Assembly (NCBI RefSeq): GCF_021462225.1
Contig: NC_061797.1
Coordinates: forward strand, 34,808,147 to 34,872,146
Direction of reading: 5' to 3'
DNA length: 64,000 nt
DNA from: Girardinichthys multiradiatus
Lineage: Eukaryota; Chordata; Actinopteri; Cyprinodontiformes; Goodeidae
In this document: one piece after another, positions 49,711-61,200 of the stretch
How the letters are laid out: each line of letters opens with the position of its first letter
Numbering within the stretch: the stretch's first letter is position 1
The notes under the pieces: model-generated
What the model was told of the DNA's origin: nothing
What the model saw: the letters and a program-made list of their open reading frames with translations, nothing else
The model's database searches: none
Position numbers and translations under genes: made by a program

Positions 49711-49898
49711 TGACATCATCTGCTTGCACATAATAAAAGGAGGGTGGCAAGAGCTCCAATTTCATCATGCTAAGCCTTGCTTGTGCTAATTATCTAGTGG
49801 TCATTACAACTAACTTGCAGCCATCCAGCATGGGCATATTTTGTACGGCAGCAGCTGACGCTGCAGCCCGTGGCAGTCTGCATGAAAAAGAGAACCAC
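49711..49898 (+). other. Candidate first exon with promoter-like upstream (speculative)
   Basis: A CRE-like TGACATCA (49711-49718) and a TATA-like TAATAAAAGG (49731-49740) precede an ATG at 49767. The open frame from it reaches a strong donor, CAC|GTGAGT, at 49899. The 44 residues (including SMGIFCTAAADAAARGSLHE) match nothing recognised. It could be an alternative exon, a lncRNA exon or chance. Confidence 0.2.
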
Positions 49899-49900
49899 GT

Positions 49901-52326
49901 GAGTTTGCTGATGCTGTCTGTCATTGTGTTCTGTGCTCTGACTCAAACTATGGTCAAGCAAGTTGAGAAAATCTCAATACAGATCAAACTATTTTAAAAG
50001 GTCTCTTTCTTAGTAGGACACATTTATTTAAATCAGATGCATTTATTTATTCATTCTGGTTTAAGTAGGTTTACATGTCATTTTTGTTTTTATTATAGCC
50101 AGAAAATCATACCTAATGATAATGTTTAATCAGTTTACTGTTATTTTATGACTGCCTTTGTCTCATATAAAAGAACAAAAACATCTGACAAATGCATTCA
50201 GATTGGATGAGAGATAGGGGTAATGTGTTCAATATCAATTAATGTCTTTTATATTTCTGTGATCTCTTCATGCCATGAATCGATAGAATGTGTTTTTGAA
50301 GGACGTGCATACATACAATGCATTGATGCCTGCACATTATATATTGTAAATGGAGTCTTATTGACATTATGACTAATCTAAGCATATTTTCTTATCTATT
50401 GGTTATTTTCCTGCTATTCATCACTATCTATATTCTGTATTTTTTGGCTACTTCACTTTAATATCTCTTCTGTATTTCTTTTCTTCAGTTTTTCTGATTT
50501 CCTTTATTTTGTTGTCTCTGTAATTTGCTTTTTTTGTCTTTCCTGCTTCCCACCCTCCTTTTTTTCTGAAGTTAGTGCTAATTTTTTTTCTACAAAATTT
50601 GTATTCATTGTCACGAACAAAATGTTCATGTCTTTATGTGCAATGCATTGAATTTGAAAAATAGCCATATAAGCTAGTGATGCTCGAAATGGTTTTTGTT
50701 AACTATTCTCCTTACTTATTCTCAAAGCATCAAGCTTTGTGTCCCACTCCAATATCCAGTTTTCTCACTGTTTTGCTGCTTTCAAGTGACAGATAATTAA
50801 AACAGATATTTTCGTGCTGCAATGCTTTTTGTCTCACGGTATACTGCATGTCATCTGCACATTGTCACATTAAACACTTTATTGTATCCATTGTTTGAAA
50901 AGGAAGGCTGCAGTGATTACATCAGAGCGTATTTATCACTTCGAGCTGCCATCATCAGCCTGCAGTATTCAGCTATTTTGTCACTTGTGTTGTGATTTCT
51001 GGTTATTTCTTCCTTTACTCTTGCACATTTCTGCTTGGATCTTGCACTTCTGTTTGTGCGTGCATTCGTGTATGTCTCAAGGCAGCCATGTGTGTTTGTG
51101 AGTTTGCATCCATGCCAAGTAGTATTCCCCAATAACAGGATTACCATCTTAAGACCTTTCATGGCGAGTGAGCCAGCTGGATGGATAAAGCACTGTAGTG
51201 TAAACTCCACTGGCGTTACATCAAGAAAAGAGTTAGTAAAATTATATAAGGCAGCCCCAGCCAGCTCTGTGTGAGTTTCTGGAAGGGAGTATAAAGGATT
51301 CAAAGATGCTTAACATCCCTGAAAGCAGCTGTGGTCTTGAGAAGGGAAACCCTTGAAAGAGAAAAATTGCTTACAGTACTGTCAACCCAAGAAGTATTTA
51401 ACTTTTATGAAATTATTTTTCTCCGCAGTTAAGCTTTATACCTGATTTAATTTTAAAACTGAATGGTGCAAATTTTGCAAGTAGACAGCAATGAAAAATG
51501 AATGTTTACAACAAGCAGCTAAATTTGAATGATTATGCACAAGAAAGATGCAAAATAATCCTGAATATAATAAAACTGTCCCAACTATACAAGTGGTTGT
51601 GAAGCAGTTTTGCTCTGCAACATTTGCTAAACTTGCCTAAACATTTAGATAGACGGTAATAGGCCTGTCACTGACATTAATGAGTTAAGCTACTCAAAGA
51701 CAGTTGTGGGCCTTAATTATAACCACTATACAAATACAAAAGGCCTTGAAAGTGGTATACAATTCTATTCACTGGAACAACATAGTAGGCCACCATGCTA
51801 AAATGAGTTTTTGTTCTCTAGATAGCAGGTACTTTACACATCTTATAACTGACAAAAGAAGACACAATTGTTTAAGTCAGCATAACTTCAATGTGACAGC
51901 GTATAACACTTTTAATCATATTTCCACAAAGTGTTTAAAGATGTTTATGATTCAGTATTTAATCTTTACATTACTGATAGAAGATGTTCTGCTAAGTGAA
52001 TAGGTGTTATTAATGGACAAACTGTTGTTTTATTTGAGTCACAAGCAAAAACATGCTTTTTGCCAAAGTGCCCAATGCAAAGCCTTTTGTGTCTTTATAT
52101 TGTCTCCAGGTACATTTTCTGTATAGGTGTCTTGTGTTTAAAATGCTCACCATTTTGCCACTTTATTTCTTTTTCAAAATATATTGCTATTATTATTAGT
52201 AGTAGTTATAGCAGTATTAGTAGAAATATTATGGACGACCGTATCTCAATAGTATTAGATTTAGCAGACCTTTTTAATCTAATGCTACCATAAGTTTTTC
52301 TTCAAGCAGTGCTTCTGTCAAACATT
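49901..52326. other. Non-coding, nothing recognised
   Basis: AT-rich. The overlapping open frames at 50895-51303 on both strands have no recognisable domain and are treated as chance. Confidence 0.4.
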
Positions 52327-53150
52327 TACACTTTGCTGCCAAGAGTAGTTGCTCTCTTGCCTTCACACACACATGACCTTGAGTGAAATCCCTTTCTTAA
52401 TCCAAAGGATGATGTCGGCCCAACCCTTGTAGCTGTAGCAGCTTCAACTCTTCTAGGAAGGGTTTCCGCATGATTTGATGATTTATTGAAATTTTTGGCT
52501 ATTCTATCAGAAGCATATTTGTGAGGTCGGACACTGATGTTGGCCTGGCTCACAGTTTCCGCACTACTGTAGTTATTCCTAAAGGTTTTCATTTGGGTTT
52601 AAGTCAGGATTGTGTGCAGACCAGTCAAGTTCTTCCACACCAAAATCACTTATCTATGTCTTCATGGAGCTTGTTTTGTGCTGTTCCAGCCATGTTATGC
52701 CATCTTCAAATTGTTTCCACAAAACTGAGAGCATGAAATTGTCCAAAATATCTTGGTATAATAAAGTATTAAGAGCTCTTATCAGGAACTAAGGGGCTAG
52801 GCCTATCCCCTGAAAAAAGTCTCACAGCATAATGCCCTCTGCAACAAACTTTAAATTTGACACTTTGCAGTCTGGAGAGTCCTGTTAATAATCCTAAAGG
52901 CTCACTGTGTATGTGTATATTTAGTAGTGAGAAAATGTCATGGCTGGATTTATTGCATAGTTGGCATCTTGTTCTGGTGCCATGCTGGAATTACAGGTTC
53001 TCATGAGAGATACCTATTCTTTCACAAATGCTTGTAAAAGCAGTCTGCATATGTAGAAGCTTGATTTTCAACATCTGTGGCAAGGAAGTGGTTGGAACAC
53101 CTTAATTCAATGATTTCCACATGGGAGAGAATACTTTGCTGTGGTTAGAT
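52327..53150 (-). mobile_element. Decayed Tc1-like transposon, minus strand
   Basis: The left end (ACACTTTGCTGCCAAGAGTA) and the right end (GGGAGAGAATACTTTGCTG) are degenerate inverted repeats. Between them, minus-strand transposase remains in pieces: GCAGCTTCAACTCTTCT (plus, 52439), AGACCAGTCAAGTTCTTCC (52618), GAAATTGTCCAAAATATCTTGG (52735) and CACAAATGCTTGTAAAAGCA (53023). The middle of the gene is deleted. This is the same family as the fragment at 4475-4721. Confidence 0.78.
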
Positions 53151-55302
53151 AAACCGGTTTAATTTTTGTCTGATATCAAAATTTGTTTAGGGATCAAACC
53201 TTGTAGAAACCTCTTGGGGGTAAATAGTTTTTCAAACATCTTCCCCCCTAATCATGAACATTATTCTCAATATGAACAACTAGTACTCATTGTCAAGACT
53301 GCAAGTATTGACTAGTTCTCAAGTTTTTGCAGCGGTGTGTGGCAGTATGTAAACTTTGAATACAATTTATTTCTTCCTGTTTGCATATAATAAAAGCTAA
53401 ACCAATTGCCCTCTCTTTAGGTAATATGCTTGTTATATTTTTAGTGATAGTATGTCAGCAGTTTCCAGTTTTAACTGCAGGTCAAAAGGGCCTGACGAAT
53501 GTTGATTCTTGTTGATAGACAGATTTGATTTGGAGTTCAATGTGCATATGTGTGTTATGTGTGTGTGTGTGTCAGAGACGGCCAGATGCAGAGGAAAGAT
53601 ATCAAAGTGGATGATCAATGTGAAAAACAACTTCTTTAGACTTGTAGATGAAAAGTGTAAATCAGATTAGAGAAAGATAACAATACAGTCTAAACACAAT
53701 CGCACACAAAAAAGGACTAGGATGAAAGAAAAAAACATTATTTTAATTCTACCTTAAATCTTAATTTCTCTCCAATTTCCTGTGTTAATAGCATGAAGTG
53801 GTGCAGAGGAAGGCTGGTGTTTTAGTCTGGTTTCTGGATTTTGCTAATGTATGGGATTGGATATGTCTTTGTTCGTTCATTTTACAAGTAGTGATTGTTC
53901 AAAGACTTGTTCCCTGCGATTGTCCACTTTATGAGTTTTGGGAGAATGGGAAAGAACACACTTAAATCTGCAAATGAAAACCAACCGCATTTGGGTTATT
54001 TTACTCAGCGGCTGGGATGTAATACAGATAGATACTGCTCTGGGTTGACTTAAGCATGACCCCCTTTTCCACTGTAAGCCAGAGGTTTTGTTTTGCCCGG
54101 GTAAAAGGAATCTGGGGAAATTTGGGTGCCTTCTGATGCCATTTCTCAGAGGCCCTAGTACATTTGTTTAAATCAGCTAATGATGTATAGGGAAATTGTG
54201 AAGGAAACTGCACTACACCTTTAGTCCAACGGGAGGCTATACTCCTTTACCTCTTTTTAAAGACTCTTAGCTAAAATTATTTTCTTTTGTTTTAACTGAC
54301 AAATGACTCTTAACAATGACTCTTTCCAATATTCCTCAAGTTTATTCCCAGGGCTTTCCACAAGAACTGGAAAACAGGCGATGATTGGGTAAAGGATTTG
54401 AACCAGAACAGTAAGTTAGGTTTTCAGGTGAATAATTGGTTAAAACAACCTAATCACTGTCTCTACTACATTTGGGTTAAAGAAATGACCCATCAGTTTT
54501 TAGAAAATATGAGAAATTTGCAAATCCATTGATGTAGGTTACTGTTCTAATGCACAGACACTAAACTCAAAAACACCAACCTCTCATGATAAAATGTTCC
54601 TTAACACACACTTTCTAAATTTCTGTCAGGGATTATTAGACGGGCATCAGTTACACTTGAGCTAGGGATTTTAATGTGTCAATGATGAGGACAAGCACTG
54701 CATATAGCCACCCTGACATCTAATGGATAGAGAAGTTAAAGAGCGGTGACACAGTTGGCTGAATACAGTCTGGAACATATTTGTACACAGCAATTTATCT
54801 GCTTTGATTTCTACCCTTTCAGACTTAAGGATTTTGGGTGTTCATCACATTAAAGTAGAAGATGAATGCCGAAGAGACTCATTTGTTAAGTGTCTTTTTA
54901 AAACAACAGCGTTGAAGCAGGTATTAAACACATTTTTCATTGACCTGACATTTCTGTATTGTAATGTTTTTTTTATTGGTCTGGTGCAATATTTTAATCT
55001 TCTAAAAAACTTAAATGTCAGGTTGTCTTTAGCTGTAAGCAGAGATATCCTCCTGGTTAACAACAATAAAAGCTTGAAAACACCTGTGTGTAATTTTTCT
55101 ATGTAATGGGTTTCACTCAGTGAATGGAGTTACTAAAATAAATTAATGTTTTGCACCAGTAAATGGAGTTGGTGGCAGGCTTCTAAGAAACTAAAAATCT
55201 GGAGTCTTCAAAGATGATGATATCCACAACTCGAAAGATGATTGGTTAAAGGTTACTGTAAGCTAAATATGAACCAATCTAAAAGTTTAATTACAAACAT
55301 GG
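53151..55302. other. Non-coding, nothing recognised
   Basis: AT-rich sequence. A 100-codon plus-strand frame at 54804-55106 has no recognisable motif. Confidence 0.4.
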
Positions 55303-55400
55303 CCAAGGGCAAGGCAAATTTATTTGTATAGCACATTTTAGCAACAAGACAATTCAAAGTGCTTTACATGATGAAAGAAGTATGGTGAAAGTGCAGTGAA
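55303..55400 (-). repeat. L2-type 3' end, minus strand
   Basis: Reads as the reverse complement of the L2 tail at 9230-9321: a short (CCTTG)n-like end, then TTTATTTGTATAGCACATTT, then CAATTCAAAGTGCTTTACA. How far the element continues to the right is unclear. Confidence 0.7.
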
Positions 55401-55946
55401 AAAAACATAAAAAAGTACATTGTGGTATTATGAAGGAAAATAAAGAAAGGTAAAGAAAAGTTGGACTAGAGACAGAAATTGATGATGGTTCAGTTATTAG
55501 TTCCCCTTCTCTTTTATTGCTTCCTCAGTCTTCTTTAATACTGTGGTGCTGGACAAAGGCTGAGCAATTATGAAAAGTAAAGCACTGGTAAACATAAAGA
55601 AAATTGTTAATATCTCGACATAACTATTGTCTTGTTACCAGAAGCTTAAGATGGGAAGAAGAACCTTCAACTCTACAGTGTTCTGAAAAACCTGTATCCA
55701 CTCTCATAAAAAAGCTCAAGGTAAACTGTTATGATTCTGGCACGTCTGCACTACCCTGTCTCCCTGGCTGCAGTCAGCAGATTAGATGCACCTGGTGGCT
55801 GCTGCAGTGTAGAACAATCTGTGGAATGCCAAGCACCTGTGTCTTCCCTGATATATACTGACTCTGACAAGCAGATGGTGCCAGATTTTTGAAAGCCATT
55901 GTGTGAGTAGATATCCAGCGTTCCTTCCTGTCTGATCATTGTTCTT

Positions 55947-55979
55947 GACCTTACCTTGTCTTTTGGACAAGGTAAGGTC
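55947..55979. repeat. Perfect 14-bp palindrome at the Gypsy deletion junction
   Basis: GACCTTACCTTGTC (55947-55960), loop TTTTG, then GACAAGGTAAGGTC (55966-55979). The left arm belongs to the LTR (compare GACCTTGCCTTGCC in the 3' LTR). The right arm is an inverted copy sitting directly before pol sequence. Confidence 0.95.
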
Positions 55980-57582
55980 CAAAAGAGACAGTTTATTGTG
56001 GAGGTGGATGCCTCAAGCACTGGCGTCGGAGCTGTATTAAGCCAAAGAGGTGAGGATGATCGTGTTCACCCATGTGCCTTCTTTTCAAGGACTCTGTCAC
56101 AGGCTGAGTGGAATTACGACGTGGGAAACAGAGAGTTGCTGTCTGTCAAGTTGGCATTGACAGAGTGGAGACATTGGCTGGAGGGGACTAAGGAGCCGTT
56201 TATGGTGTGAACTGATCATAAGAACTTGGAGTACCTGAAATCAGCAAAACGTCTAAACCCCAGACAGGCTAGGTGGGCTCTGTTTTTCGGTCATTTTAAT
56301 TTCTCCCTGTCTTACAGGCCAGGGAGTAAAAATGGCAAACCTGACGCCCTATCCCGGATTCAAGACCCTGAAGTATCTCAGTCTGCGGGTGAAGAGGGGT
56401 TTATCCTTCCTGAAACCGTCAGGTTGTCTGTGTCCTGAGTGGAGGTGAAAAGGGAGGTCCAGGAAGCCATTAGGAATCTGCCTATCCCACCACCATGTAC
56501 ACCTGACCGCTGTTTTGTCCCTGAACGCCTTGTGCCAAAGGCACTGGAGTCTTGTCATTGCTCTCGTTTAGCTTGTCATCCAGGAACCATTCAGACAGTT
56601 CGAACTCAGTTTTGGTGGCCATCGCTGGTTAAGGATGTCAAAGACTTTGTTGCTGAATGCACTCAATGTTGTCAAGCCAGGCCTTCTCGTCGCCCCCCTG
56701 CGGGGTTGTTGCACCCTTTGCCAATTCCCCCTCGCCCATGGTCACATATTGCGATAGATTTTGTGAAAGGTCTGCCGATTTCAAATGGTCACTCTGTACT
56801 ACTAACCATAATTGACAGATTTTCAAAGATGGTTCATCTGGTGCCGTTGGAGAAGCTTCCATCTGCTAAGGAGATGGGTGAGATATTGACCTGAGAAGTT
56901 TTCAAGCTCCATGGAATCCCAAATGACATTGTTTCCGATAGAGGACCCCAATTTGTGTCACGTTTCTGGAAGGAGTTTTGTTCTTTGTTGGGAATTTCTG
57001 TTAGTCTTTCCTCAGGGTTTCATCCTCAGTCTGATGGCCAAACCGAGAGAGCCAACCAAGAAGCTGAAACCAAACTTCGTATCTTATGTGAGTCTGACCT
57101 GACCAAGTGGTCACAAAATTTGCCCTGGGTTGAATACGCCATGAACTCTATGCAATCAAGTGCCACTGGTTTGTCCCCTTTTCATGTTGTTTGGTTTCCA
57201 GCCACCCATGTTTTCAGTTCAGGAGAGAGAAGCTAATGTTCTGTCCGCCCAAGCGGCTGCTCTAAGGTGCCAAAGAATATGGAAAAAGGCCATGAGATCG
57301 ATGATCAGAATGTCACTGGTTCAGTCAAGAACGGCCAACCGGAGACGGATCCCTGCCCCTAAGTACCAGGTGGGGCAGAAAGTTTGGCTCTCCGCCAAGG
57401 ACCTCCCATTAAGGGTAGAATCCCGGAAATTGGCACCTTTCCCAATCTCCAAGATCATCAACCCTGTCGCTGTACGACTGAGATTACCCAACTCCATGAG
57501 GATTCACCCCACGTTCCACGTTTCTCAGGTCAAGCCCTTCGTGGAGCCCCAACTTGTCTCCCTGGCTGCAATCAGCAGATGA
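55980..57582 (+). pseudogene. Gypsy pol remnant: RNase H and integrase
   Basis: The RNase H part opens with [18 protein letters not shown] and extends to about 56350 ([15 protein letters not shown]). The integrase part follows: a zinc-binding-like HCSRLACHPG...CTQCC region near 56555-56675, then the catalytic core with D in IAIDFVKGLP, D in the [11 protein letters not shown] block (about 56939) and E in GQTERANQ (about 57045). Stops interrupt the frame at 56208-56210 (TGG to TGA), 56436-56438 and 56892-56894. A frameshift lies near 57190. The frame then runs through a C-terminal region ([20 protein letters not shown]) and ends inside LTR sequence, because the normal end was lost. It is not functional. 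Confidence 0.9.
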
Positions 57583-58219
57583 GATGCACCTGGTGGCTGC
57601 TGCAGTGCAGTGCAATCTGTGGCATTCCAAGCACCTGTGTCTTCCCTGATATATACTGACTCTGACAAGCAGACGGTGCCAGATTTTTGAAAGCCATTGT
57701 GTGAGTAGATATCCAGCGTTCCTTCCTGTCTGATCATTGTTTTTGACCTTGCCTTGCCTCTTGGATTTATGCCTCTGCCTGCTCCCTGTCGGACTATTTG
57801 GATTTTGGTTGTCAACCTTGTTTCCTGCATCTGGTTTATGCCTCTGCCTGCCCCTTGCCTGACGCCTCTTATTCCGATCATTAACCGTGTTTCTGTCCTT
57901 GGATTATTGAGCCAGCCTAGCCCTTGGATTATTCAGCCTGGAATCACTTCTTACCTGTGCTGTGGGTGATCACTGCCTGCCGCCCACTGAGGTTTCCCCT
58001 CTGGGTTTCAAGTTCCACTCAAGACAAAAGCACGTTAGTGGCTTTTCTGATCCCTGCAAAATCTGGAGAGACTACAAGTCACTAATTCCTCTTTCTGCCT
58101 CAGTGATTCCTGGAAGCTGTGAGGAGTGTTACCTGTGTGACGTTTTCCTGTGGCTGAATAAACCTTTTAAACTTTCAGTACTGTCTGGCTGAATCTTGGG
58201 TCTGCCATTTTCTGATTCA

Positions 58220-61200
58220 TAGCATAAACAGCAGTAAACAAATTGAAATCAGTAAAATAAACAGAGTGTTCCTAACAGCACTCATTTCATTCCTTTCTTT
58301 TTGGCATTTTCTGTCTTTTTAATGCAGAGGATTTGACAGGGCTCTCTAAATACAAATGATCGAAGTTACAGGAAAACACCGATTGACTGTAGTTTGAATC
58401 CATATAGAGGAGCCTTAACATTACAGACACAAAAGCATTTTGCTGAGTTTTTGGGGATTGCTGTAATAGACGAGTGCAGTAGCAAATACTTGGTCTTTTC
58501 TGCCACTTTGGGACAGGATATTTCTAATTTCTGCAGTGCAGATAAAAGGAGGACATCATAGGATATTGTTGTAGAAATTATAGGGAATGATCAAAAATAA
58601 CTTCTTTTTTAACAACTTCATAAATTATAGGTAGAAGATGAAATAAAAGAAAAACGAATATGTGGAAATTCAATAGTTATGTTTTTTGTTAATTATTTTC
58701 AATAATACACACTATTCATCAAACATTTTAGATATACTTTCTCACTTAATGGATCTCATTATTTTCATAACTATTTACATTGTAGATTCTCACGAATGGC
58801 AAAGTTAATAGTTCAGTCATCAGTAGCAAAGCTGTCTTAAGGAATGCAAATTGTAAAACATAAAAAAAGTGCCTTTACAAGTTGTCACTTGCTACATAAT
58901 TCCATATGTGTTTATTCACAGTTTTGATGCCTTCAGTGAGAATCTACATACATAAAGCAAAATAAAAGCCATTAAATTAGAAAGTGATTCTAAAACCTTT
59001 GACTGGTAGTGTCTGTGTTTTTAAATAATCACAAAAGTAATAAATGCCCAAAGTCTATTTAATGTATTTTTTTTTTCTTTTTTGATCTTTTAAATCTTAA
59101 ATTTTGTGACTTTTAATAGTTGGGATAACTATAGATTCACTGACAAAACATTTTTATAATTGCATGTACTTTATATTCTGTGCATGTGCCATTTATTTTG
59201 TGGTCTTGATTCTTTTATTTGCTTAACAAAGATAGCATTTTGGCACTTTTTTTATAGTTGGCCAATGATACAGGAAATTATCTGCAGATCTTATAGATGA
59301 AACTATAGTGAACAATGTGGGCATCAAGGTGCATCACAGCAACCATATGTTAACTGTGGCAGCATCAAGTGCTGAGACATGAAAACTATTTTCTGGTCGC
59401 AGCTCCAATTATTATTTCTCCATCTTTTTTTAAGGTCTAGTCTTGTTTTTTGTTCAACTGACACCACCTACTGATTCTCTACAAAACAACCTAATTCTCC
59501 CCAATCCAAATCCTGCACATTGTGCATTTGTTTTACAACTATTCTCTTGTTCTTAATCAATTTGTGTCAAACAACAACCTATAGTGCCTATACACAGCCT
59601 ACTGCAATATGTCTAGGCCAGTATTACTATATTATAGCCAGCCTGCTGTGTTTCTCAGTCAGACCATTTGTCAGTAAGTAATTATAATCCCGTCAAATCA
59701 CTCAAATCTGTACTACAAATTATTTCATTATAATTAACTGTTATTAATCAATGAATCAAGAGATTAATCAATCTATCTACTATCTACTATCAGTCATTAA
59801 ACCAAAAAGGCATTTATTTGTTTTGTTATGCAGCACCACCTTTATAACAATGCCCAAATGATAAAAGTACGGCTGAGTGGGCAGGATTTGGCATTGTTTT
59901 GTATTGTACTGAGATTAAAATCACTTCCTCTGAGGTTCCAAGTATACATAGTCAGAACTTTTTTTAATTTAGTGCTACAAATATTCCAAAGCTAAATATA
60001 TATGTAATACGCAGCTATTTTATGAAAAGTCATGCTTTTAAAGCTACACTTAGTTGAAAACACTCAGCGGGTAAAAATGATCGCTTGGATTTTCTAGTTT
60101 TATGTGACCAAGGAGCAGTTTTGAGGCTCAAGAATGACAACTAAACCTTTAGATGAAAGTGTCATCAACAAAAGGTAAATAGGTAAAAGTGAATATTTTC
60201 CACCCTGGAACTAAGGAGTCAGAACATCTCCCATGCTGCCAGAGAATTTAACCTGGAGTATTTTTAGTCACTGAAGATTTTTAGATCCAAACTTGAGATG
60301 GTGTGATGGATAAAGTTTGTACTAAATTGTTGGGAAATTGTTGCTGCTCAAGCAGTCCTACAGAGGACCAGTCCAGATCGAGAATAATTGGCAGCCTAGG
60401 TGCTTCGGCACAAACTGACTGTTCCTCTTTCAAAAACTAACAGTCACATTGCATCATCTCGCATTTATTCTAGACAGGAAAGGACTGTGCTGCAATTTTT
60501 TTTTTTTTTTTTTTGCAGTAGTAATGAGAGGTCAAGGGCTTTTTGACATTACGTTTGAGACAGTGGCCTATAGACTGCACACAGCTAAGATGTGTCTTTA
60601 TCTCTGATGGTTGGCCACAGCAATAACAAAAAAAAAATTGTATTTTGAAGCAAAAGGACGTGGTTTAAACTGCTCTTTCAATGTTTTATACTTCAGCAAG
60701 GGAAGCTTGAATATACCTGAAGTCCTTTCATGAGCCTTAGTACTTTAAGTGAAGCAGAATCTATAAAGCCGGGACATTGACATCATCAAGCTGAGGCCCA
60801 GATTTCGGGCCAGACTTGAAGTTAAAATCATAATGCCCTTCCAAAGGACTGTATGTGATTTTTGTTTGTTTGTTTTTTGTTTTTTTTATTGGAATAATAA
60901 AAATAGGTGATATGGTCTTAACACTTTATCAGAATATCTTATATGTTGTGATAACATGACAAAATACTTTCCAAAATATTGCCTTTTTGGCTAAAAACCT
61001 GTTGCTGTAAATAGTCAGAGCCTCACAAACACAAACATTTAAAATGTACCTGGTAATTTACCGGATGTCCACCAGTTACAATAAGCAGTGCAGTTGTACC
61101 ACTAAACTGTAAACAATAACTCCATTCAAACATATTATTTAGATAGATTTATATTTGAAGTCCAAATTGCAATTCCAACCATACTGTCAGATTTTTTGGA

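Larger units (their letters stand above)
55727..58219 (+). mobile_element. Ty3/Gypsy LTR retrotransposon, internally deleted
   Basis: A partial 5' LTR (55727-55965) is joined to the RNase H part of pol. Integrase follows, then a 3' LTR (about 57555-58219) with AATAAA at 58158. The 5' fragment and the matching part of the 3' LTR differ at roughly 10 of about 215 positions by my count, so the insertion is of moderate age. Gag, protease, most of the reverse transcriptase, and the end of pol with the start of the 3' LTR are missing. The 3' LTR is related to the LTR at 1-656. Confidence 0.9.

Noticed and set aside
50917..51303. 128-codon minus-strand open frame, overlapped by plus-strand frames
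   Set aside because: Frames are open on both strands with no motif and no homology recognised.
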